DNA of 64,000 nt, taken from NCBI GenBank assembly GCA_009599575.1, contig VWND01000010.1:578501-642500 (forward strand), given 5' to 3'. The notes under the pieces were generated by a model. That model did not search any database. It was not told the DNA's origin and worked only from the letters and a program-made list of their open reading frames with translations. Position 1 is the first letter of the stretch; each line of letters starts with the position of its first letter. The DNA comes from Blumeriella jaapii. Its lineage: Eukaryota > Ascomycota > Leotiomycetes > Helotiales > Drepanopezizaceae. The translations under genes were made by a program, and so were the position numbers. Below, one piece after another: positions 57,061-64,000 of the stretch.

Positions 57061-57311
57061 AAAAAAAAGTTAAGCAGGAAAATGGCGGCCATTTTAAAAA
57101 AAAAAGCTTTTTCAACGAAAATGCGAAGCGCTACCGAAAACAAAAAAAACAAAACAGCAAAATAGCTATAATTTACGACCGAAAGCGGAAAAAACAGCTA
57201 TAATTCACGATCAAAAGCGGAAAAAACCGCACGTTATTTCGAAGGCGTAATATACGCTATATACGAAAGCATACGCACAAAGAAATCAGTCGCTTTTGGA
57301 AACCAAAGGCT

Positions 57312-57326
57312 TAAAAAAAGGGATAA
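57312..57326 (+). other. Polypurine tract of E
   Basis: TAAAAAAAGGGATAA directly before the 3' LTR; an A/G tract in the position expected for the plus-strand primer. From 57061 to 57311 I see no gene. Confidence 0.6.
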
Positions 57327-57738
57327 TATTAAAAACCAATATTACGTATATAAATCAAATAATCCGCCAAGACCTTCTGCTTTTTACCAATCCTCGAATA
57401 ATATTTTTTGCGAATAGGCCGTGGGGGCCGGATAATATTATAAAGGCTGAAAATAACATTTAAATAAAATATTTTATAAAAATAATTGCTAAAAAACCAA
57501 TTATTAAAATTATATTAAAAAAAATAAGAAAAGGTCGGAATAAAAACTGGAAAGCATATTAAATAAGATTCGCCTGGTTTCCTGAGAAATACTTTTCTCG
57601 AAGGCTCCACCCTTTTTTTTGTACTTATACACGCCTTTTACTAGAAATATAAAAGGTAAAAATCAGTCTGACTATCAACCCAATCTTATCTGAGCTTTAT
57701 TATCTAAACTAGTGTTTCCCTGCCTTTTAATTTTTATA
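57327..57738 (+). repeat. 3' LTR of E
   Basis: 412 bp, mate of 26547-26958. The inner (left) end is mutated (TATTAAAAACC for TGTCAGGAACC). The outer 180 bp keep most CA and TG. It is followed by CGCGG. Confidence 0.94.
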
Positions 57739-58440
57739 CGCGGAAACCAAAATCGCGGTTATTAAAATGGTAAAAATAATTATTAAAACAAATTTCGTGG
57801 CTTTAAATATGGATTTTGTAATAATAAAAAAATTTATTGCGAAAAATCTTATATTCGCTTAGAATGCAAAGCATTTAATTTTTGTATAAATAATAATATT
57901 TGCTATATTAATAAATACAAAGCGATTTGCTTCGGCTTTACGAAAGCAGAAATAAGCCTTTTCAACAAAGCTGAAAATCAAAGCTGATTGAATATTATTC
58001 GCTTAAAAATAAAAAGTACGGAATAGGACGACTGTTTAAAAAACAGAAAGAATGCGAAAACGATTTTCACCGGTAAAAGAAAAAATATTTTAAAAAGCGT
58101 ATTAATCAAAAAAAAAACTCTTATTCTAAATATAAATGAAATTCAAGTATATAAATAAAAAACAAATATATATATTGCTAATATAAGTATCGCATTTGCA
58201 AATATTATAGCTGCATAATTAAATCAGCGAATTATAAAAAAGCAAAATGCTTCTGTTTTATTCGCCAAACCAACTGATATAAAAAAAACGTTAAAATCGA
58301 AAAAAAAAAAGATTTTGAAATTCGAAAAAAAACCGATAAAACTATTAAAAAAACGCTTATAATAAAAAAAATTGACGACGATATAAAAGATATCGATACC
58401 GATATTCCGGTTTAAATTATTTAAAAAGTACTAGCTTTTA
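57739..58440 (+). pseudogene. D3 Gag end with zinc knuckle (continued)
   Basis: Continuation of D3 after E. The frame around 57795-57960 reads the Cys-rich piece known from D4 (CNNKKIHCEKPYIR, then ECKAFNFCINNNICYINKYK and AICFGFTKAEISLF). A Lys/Ile-rich linker follows, to the protease. It pairs with gag at 24990-26546. Confidence 0.78.
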
Positions 58441-59346
58441 AACGCTTATTATTAATGCGAAGCGAAAAATAAATCGATAAATATATCAGCTCCGAAGCCG
58501 TCGACGAAATTATTAAAAAAATTATAAAATAAAAAATTAAATTAAAATTTAGCGATTTATTTAATACAAAAAAAAGATTCGACAAAATTATTAATAAACA
58601 AATTTTTATATTAAAAAAAAAAGAAAAAATTAAAATTATTCGAAAAAAAAACGATTTTAAATTGGAAAAAAACCAGAAAGAAATTTATAATATCGCAATT
58701 AATTTAGCCGATAAAAAAAAATCTTCGGAAAAAATTAGCTTTTTAGCTTTTATTATAAAAACCCAAAAGTCAAAACGACGAAACTGCTTTTACACGGCTA
58801 TAAAAGCGCTAAAAATAAAAACAATGCTTAAGAAAAGTACGACCGCCCTTGTTTTATTCGATAATAAAGCCGAAGTTAATTGTATAAACCAAGAAACAGC
58901 CGAAGCTAATAGTATTCCGATTATTACCGATAAGCGAATAATTTATATTATTCTTAATAAAAATATAATTAAATTCGATAAAATTGTACGAAATATTAAA
59001 ATTAACGTTAAAAGTATTATTATTTATAAAAATTTTTTAATAATAAAAAAATGTTTTTATTCTATTATTTTTAAAATGCTTTGAATTTTAAAAAGTTTCG
59101 TCAGTTTTAAATATACCGAAAACGGCCAAATAAAAGCTTTTTTCTGAAACTGGAACCGATTTTTTTAAAATCAAATCACCGTCGCCGGCGATAAGATCTT
59201 TTTAATCGACGTTTTATCGGAAAACGAATAGCCGGCTTTGATTTCAGAACAAACGCTAAATTATAACAAAACCTGGAAAATACTCGGCTAAAAGCATTTA
59301 TATTATTAATCGAAATAGCACCGCGAGTAAAATTAATTAATATTAA
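58441..59346 (+). pseudogene. D3 protease remnant, cut by D4
   Basis: The 140-codon open segment 58662-59084 has the retropepsin core: ALVLFDNKAEVNCINQETAE with Asp-Asn-Lys-Ala at 58860-58871 (DSGA before RIP), then IITDKRIIYIILNKNIIKF and IIYKNFLIIKKCFYSIIFKM, the second half of the fold. After the stop the frame continues NFKKFRQF-like then YTENGQIKAFF near 59110. D4 is inserted after 59346, so the RT of D3 is to the right of D4, outside the window. Confidence 0.85.
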
Positions 59347-59613
59347 TGTAAAACGGTGATACCTTGTATTAATAAGAGTTGGTAGTTTTAGCTATGATCG
59401 AGGCATAGACCCCTCCGAGACCCCCTGCCACTAACTACCTTCAACAGGTATAAAAGCAAAGCATCCTTTTAGATAATATCACAGGCACGCAGTTTAATTT
59501 ATATTTTCACTCATTTTTCTTTTCCTTTTTTCAGTCTTTTCTAAAAATTCCCTAAACTATTTTATCCACCGATATATGGCCGTATCAATCTGGTTTTCTT
59601 ATTTATTTTTATA
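59347..59613 (+). repeat. 5' LTR of D4
   Basis: 267 bp, TGTAAAACGGTGATACC to TATTTTTATA. TATAAAA at 59449-59455 follows CAGG, a likely U3 TATA box. The outer (left) half is well preserved, the inner half mutated. Confidence 0.93.
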
Positions 59614-59849
59614 TTTAATAATCTACGTAAAAATTTAAACTTCGGTGTTTCGTTTTTATATATTCGCCGATGCATTTTTTAAATTCACAATTAAAATCGA
59701 TTTCGATATTTCGCCATTACGGTTTAAAAGACTTTTCATATAGTGTTATTCGCAGCTGCATTATATAAAAAACTTCTAATGGCTTTTTTTATTTTGCGCA
59801 TAATTATTAAATTACAAAAATGCAACATATTTTAGAAACGTTTGAAATT

Positions 59850-62100
59850 GCGGTTAGGCAATTTTGAACCGTGCGAAGTTCAAAGCTCGAAAATCGCTTT
59901 TTTGTTTAAAAATAATAAATCGAATATTGGTTTATACGCTTCGACCGTTGCGTTCGGCCTTTTTGAATTAGATTTCTTTTGGTCAAACGCCTAGCGAAAA
60001 CTCAATCTTCTGATTTTACGTTTTATGATTATAACAATTACAATTTGCGGCTTTTTATTAAAAATAATAAAGAAATGGCTGTACGTGTATTGGTCTGAGC
60101 CACGGAATATCGAAACCGTAAATTATATAATAATATTATATTAATTTAATTAATTTATCAAAAAACAAATTTTTTAATATATTACCCAAATATCTGAACG
60201 CAATTTTATTTTATTTAATTCCTTTAGAAAGCATAAAAACCTTTTTAATAGCTCCTCTATTAAAAACAATTCTTTTTATATTAAAAACCCTTAACCTGCA
60301 ATTCCAGAAAACACTTATTTATTTAATTTAAATCCCACCAATACTTTCGCTAATATTATAAACAACGACGCTTTTCGTTTTTTTATGCGAAGCCGCATAC
60401 CCTTTTCTGGCTTTTTTAGTGCATTTTCATTTAATAGCGCCAATATTACCGATTTTATCGAAAAATATAAAAAAACTTATAAAGATTTCGAAGTTTCTAA
60501 AGCTGAAATGTTCGACAAACTCCCTCGTTATTATAACCCAACCATCAAAGATATTATTAAATCGATAAATAAATAAAAGGCTATTAAGGCTCGAAATTAG
60601 CGTAAATTAATTAAAACCTTAAAATCGGAATTCCGAAACTACGATCGCTAGCAAATTCGCGATATTATCGCTTTTCTTAAGCAATTTATTATAATAACCC
60701 GCTAAGCCAAAAAACTCAAAATCTATTATCGTATTTACACGAAAGTTTTTGACGTTCTCGTTAATAAAAAAGTTTTAAGCGAAATTAAACAAAAAAGATT
60801 GTTTTTACTTGGCTTTTTAACCAGCATTCGTAACAAAACCATTAAATATTTTAAAATTAATAAACAAAATTTTAAAATCTTCGATTAATATTTCAAATTT
60901 ATAAAATTCGTTTTTAAACAAAATCAAAGCGAACGTATTATCGAAGCTATAAACTAAAAGAAATCTCTTTCTTTTATTTACAAAAAAAACGTGGAAGCTC
61001 TAGTATAAAAATATGCCCAGCTATTAAGAATTACCGAGATCGCCAAAAAACAATCAGTTATTATATTATTTAATCGTTTTGCAAAGCTTACAAGCTTGGA
61101 AAAGCTTAATAAGAATATCGAAACTTTCGTATTAAAATTTACCGATATTAAAATTCAAAGGCTTTAAAGCAAAGTCGAAAGTCTTATGCAATAGCAAAAA
61201 AATTTTTTTTACGTTAATTCGGATAATAAAAACGATTAAAATGGCTTTTACAATAATTACTCCTTTTAAAATGCGCGAAGCGATTAGCTTCGCCAAGCCA
61301 TTGTAAAAGTAATAGCTGCCCAATGGCAACCTTTCCGTATTAGCGATTAAAATCAGCGAAACATTAATTATAATAATAATTATTAAAAAAAAAAAAAAAA
61401 CCAACGCGAAAACCAAAATCGCGACTACCAAAATAATAAAAGTAATTATTAAAAAAGACCTTGTAGCCTCAAGTGTAAATTTTGTAATAACAAAAAAATT
61501 CACTGCGAAAAACCTTATATTCGCTTAAAATGTAAAATATTTAATTTTTGTATAAATAATAGTATCTGTTATATTAATAAATATAAAACGATTTGCTTTG
61601 AACCGACGGAAGCAGAAATAAGCTCCTTTAATAAAGCTGAAAACCAAAGCTGATTAAACACTATTCGCTTAAAAATAAAAAATACGAAATGGAACGATTG
61701 TTTAAAAAACAAAAAGGATGCGAAAACGATTTTTATTAATAAAAGAAAAAACATTCCAAAAAGCGTACTAATTAAAAAAAATTCTTTATTTTAAATATAA
61801 ATAAAATTCAAATGTATAAATAAAAAATAAATATATATATTGCTAATGCAAATATCGCATCTGCAAATATTATAATTGTATAATTAAGCCAGCGAACTAT
61901 AAAAAAGCAAAATGCTTTTGTTTTATTCGCCAAACCAACTGATATAAAAAAAAACGTTAAAATCGAAAAAAAAAAAGATTTTGAAATTCGAAAAAAAACC
62001 GATAAAACCATTAAAAAAACGCTTATAATAGAAAAAATTAACGACGATATAAAAAATATCGATACCGATATCCCGGTTTAAATTATTTAAAAAGTACTAA
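59850..62100 (+). pseudogene. D4 Gag remnant with zinc knuckle
   Basis: N-terminal region 59870-60140, capsid in 60385-60576 (FNSANITDFIEKYKKTYKDF, KLPRYYNPTIKDIIKSINK, where Pro, Thr and Lys are better kept than in D3). The C-terminal charged region is 60960-61170. The knuckle is at 61474-61520: LKCKFCNNKKIHCEKPYIRL, first Cys 61474-61476, pattern C-x2-C-x5-H, last ligand changed to Tyr. The linker to the protease is Lys-rich. Confidence 0.83.
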
Positions 62101-62329
62101 CTTTTAAGCGCTTATTATTAATACGAAGCGAAAAATAAATCGACAAATATATTAGCTTCGAAGCCGTCGACGAAATTATTAAAAAAATTATAAAACAGAA
62201 AATTAAATTAAAATTCAGCGATTTATTTAATACAAAAAAAAAATTCGACAAAATCATTAACAAACAAATCCCTGCATTAAAAAAAACAAAAAAGTTGAAA
62301 TTACTCGAAAAAAAAACGATTTTAAATTA

Positions 62330-63000
62330 AAAAAAAATTAGGAAAAAATTTACAACACCGCAGTTAATTTAGCCGATAAAAAGAAATCCTCGGAAAAAAT
62401 TAGCCTTTTGGCTCTCGTTATAAAAACCTAGAAATCAAAACGACGAAACTGCCTCTACACGACTATAAAAATATCAAAAATAAAAACAATATTCGAAAAA
62501 AGTACGATTGCCCTCGCTTTACTCGATAGTAGAGCCGAAATCAATTGCATAAACCAGGAAACAGCCGAAGCTAATAATATTCCGATTATTACCGACAAAC
62601 GAATAATTTACACGACCGTTAATAAAAATATTATTAAATTTAACGGTATTATACGAAATATAAAAGTCGACGTTGAAAGTATTATTATTTATAAAAACTT
62701 TTTAATAATAAAAAAATGCTTTTATTCTATTATTTTTAAAATGCTCTGAATCTTAGAAAATTTCGTCAGTTTTAAATACACCGAAAACGGCCAGATAAAA
62801 GTTTTTTTTTGAAACTGGAACCGATCTTTTTAAAATTAAATTATCGTCGCCGGCGACAAAATCTTTTTAATCGACGTTTTATCGGGAAACGAATAGCCGG
62901 CTTTAATCTTAGGACAGACGTTGAGTTATAATAAAACTTGGAAAATATTCGGCTAAAAGCATTCGCGTTATTAATCGAAATAGCATCGCAAATAAAATTA
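62330..63000 (+). pseudogene. D4 protease remnant
   Basis: Active site ALLDSRAEINCINQETAEAN with Asp-Ser-Arg-Ala at 62525-62536 (Gly to Arg, GGA to AGA). Then IITDKRIIYTTVNKNIIKFN and FLIIKKCFYSIIFKML (62695-62745), and YTENGQIK near 62780. The end of the segment contains the ALLIEIASQIKLANI motif (62970-63010), which recurs in D2 and D3 and, in reverse, in family A. Confidence 0.84.
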
Positions 63001-64000
63001 GCTAATATTAATATTTTTAATTATTAATTCGGAAATAAAAATTCCGAAGATTTCGTTTTCGTATTAAACAAATCCGATTTATATATTTTATTTTTTTGCG
63101 TTAATATTAGCATTTTTTACAAACGCAAAGCTGATAAAATACGATTCGTAAATTTTAGCGAATCCGATAAAAATATCTCCGGAAAAATAAACGATTGATT
63201 TAAAAAAAATAAAATAATAAAACCATTTAACCAGTTATTAGCGAATTCGAAAGATTTATTACCGGCCGATTTTCCAGTTTATTATTTAGCAGCCGATTTA
63301 CAAAAAAACGATTTAATAACTTAGCAATCGGAATTTAATTTTTGCCAAAAAAAAAAAAAGTTTTATACGAAGTTTTACGCAACCGGGAAAAAATTATAGT
63401 TTTCGATTTTACTGAAATGAGCTAATTCAATTTTAACGTTACGTTTTATATCGATATCAAAATTATATCGTATAAAATTTGGCAAAAAAAAACCTTTTTA
63501 GTTTTTAAAATTTTTTAAAATAAAATAATCGAAATGCTAAAAAAACGAATTAAATAAAAAATTTTCGAATTCTGCTACGGCCTATATAAAAACAAATAGT
63601 TTATCGTTGCGAAAAAAAAAAAAAACATTTACAGATTTATTATCGCAATCGTCGAAATAAATAAAATAACGATACGAAACGCTAATATACCATTTAACGT
63701 CGATTAATTTTCAAACGAATTCGCAAGGCTAACGATCGCTTTTTTTTTCGATCTGTTTTTCGGCTACGATTATTTAATATTTAACCTACGATCTCGAAAT
63801 ATAATAGCAATTCAAATTCCAATCGGTTTATTGCGTATAATTAAAATATTTATAAAAACTATTAATTCAGTCGCTCAATTCGTAAAAATCGTATACAAAA
63901 TCCTTATAATTTGCATTTTTAATATTACTTTTTCTTACGTTAACGACGTTAAAATAAAAAGCTTTAGATTATATTATAATAATAAAAAAATCCTTTCTAA
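63001..64000 (+). pseudogene. D4 reverse transcriptase N-terminal part, cut by window end
   Basis: Family D RT. The thumb-side linker and N-terminus are heavily broken. Recognisable traces are SATAYIKTNSLSLRKKKK near 63565-63625 (the CHGPYRNPWF-type region), the FDLFFGYDYLIFNLRS region near 63745-63800 in another frame, and the catalytic area YVNDVKIKSF near 63937-63965 (VDDVGVKG changed). The D2 copy on the minus strand (41280-41800) is better preserved. Confidence 0.78.

Larger units (their letters stand above)
26547..57738 (+). mobile_element. E: complete chromovirus-type Ty3/Gypsy, interrupted by D2
   Basis: 412-bp LTRs at 26547-26958 and 57327-57738 with a perfect 5-bp duplication CGCGG (26542-26546 and 57739-57743). 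Internal sequence is 26959-28172 plus 52395-57326; the gap is the D2 element. Removing D2 leaves about 6970 bp with Gag, protease, RT, RNase H, integrase and chromodomain, probably as one Gag-Pol frame. It is inserted in the gag of D3. It has the best preserved pol frame of the window. Confidence 0.94.
59347..64000 (+). mobile_element. D4: 5' part of a family D element inserted in D3
   Basis: Begins with a 267-bp LTR at 59347 and continues through leader, Gag, protease and RT until the window ends. It is in the same orientation and of the same family as D3, so 59614-63000 largely repeats 24758-26546 plus 57744-59340 as a direct repeat. It is uninterrupted and gives the contiguous reference for D gag and protease. 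The right end and target duplication are outside. Confidence 0.93.

Noticed and set aside
56843..57115. Minus-strand 90-codon ORF with Phe/Leu-rich start in E
   Set aside because: Overlaps the better antisense frame (56577-57060) in another phase; composition looks non-protein-like.

Overview
This window reads as an AT-rich heterochromatic block from a filamentous ascomycete (Pezizomycotina-like). It is built almost entirely of nested LTR retrotransposons that have decayed by repeat-induced point mutation (RIP). The signs are: in-frame stops in recognisable retroelement frames are nearly all TAA or TAG at positions expected to be CAA, CAG or TGG; Asp reads as Asn, His and Cys as Tyr, Gly as Lys/Arg/Ser, and Met as Ile (C to T at CpA on either strand); CpG is retained. 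No intact host gene, tRNA or rRNA was found. Family letters A to H are labels for this annotation only, not published names.

Layout from left to right. 1-3362: 3' end of a plus-strand D element (D1: long ORF2 plus 3' LTR). It sits inside a minus-strand gypsy element C (3363-5351 and 11765-13290), which is also split by a complete plus-strand chromovirus A1 (5352-11764). 13347-14131 and 20405-about 22050: an unidentified, less mutated plus-strand locus H, split by a complete minus-strand gypsy element F (14132-20404). 22050-24490: 3' half of a minus-strand Ty1/Copia element G. 24491-64000: a deep nest. D3 (+) starts at 24491 and resumes at 57739. E (+, 26547-57738) is inserted in D3. D2 (-, 28173-52390) is inserted in E. 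A2 (-, 33626-40082) and A3 (-, 42790-49251) are inserted in D2. D4 (+, 59347 to beyond the window) is inserted in D3.

Most joins are confirmed by target-site duplications: GTATA/GTACA for A1, TTTAT for A2, GTATT for A3, AAAGC for F, CGCGG for E and GTAT for D2. Removing each insert restores the interrupted element. This gives the order D3, then E, then D2, then A2 and A3. With nested inserts removed, D2 is about 11.3 kb, E about 7.0 kb, and A and F about 6.3-6.5 kb.

The families share the usual retroelement logic: Gag with a zinc knuckle, aspartic protease, reverse transcriptase, RNase H and integrase between LTRs. A carries a degenerate chromodomain-like tail and E a clear chromodomain after the integrase. 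The most unusual item is family D, which has a very long extra ORF (about 1000 codons) between the integrase and the 3' LTR, seen in two independent copies. E has an antisense ORF between its chromodomain and 3' LTR. F has an 81-bp tandem repeat before its 3' LTR.
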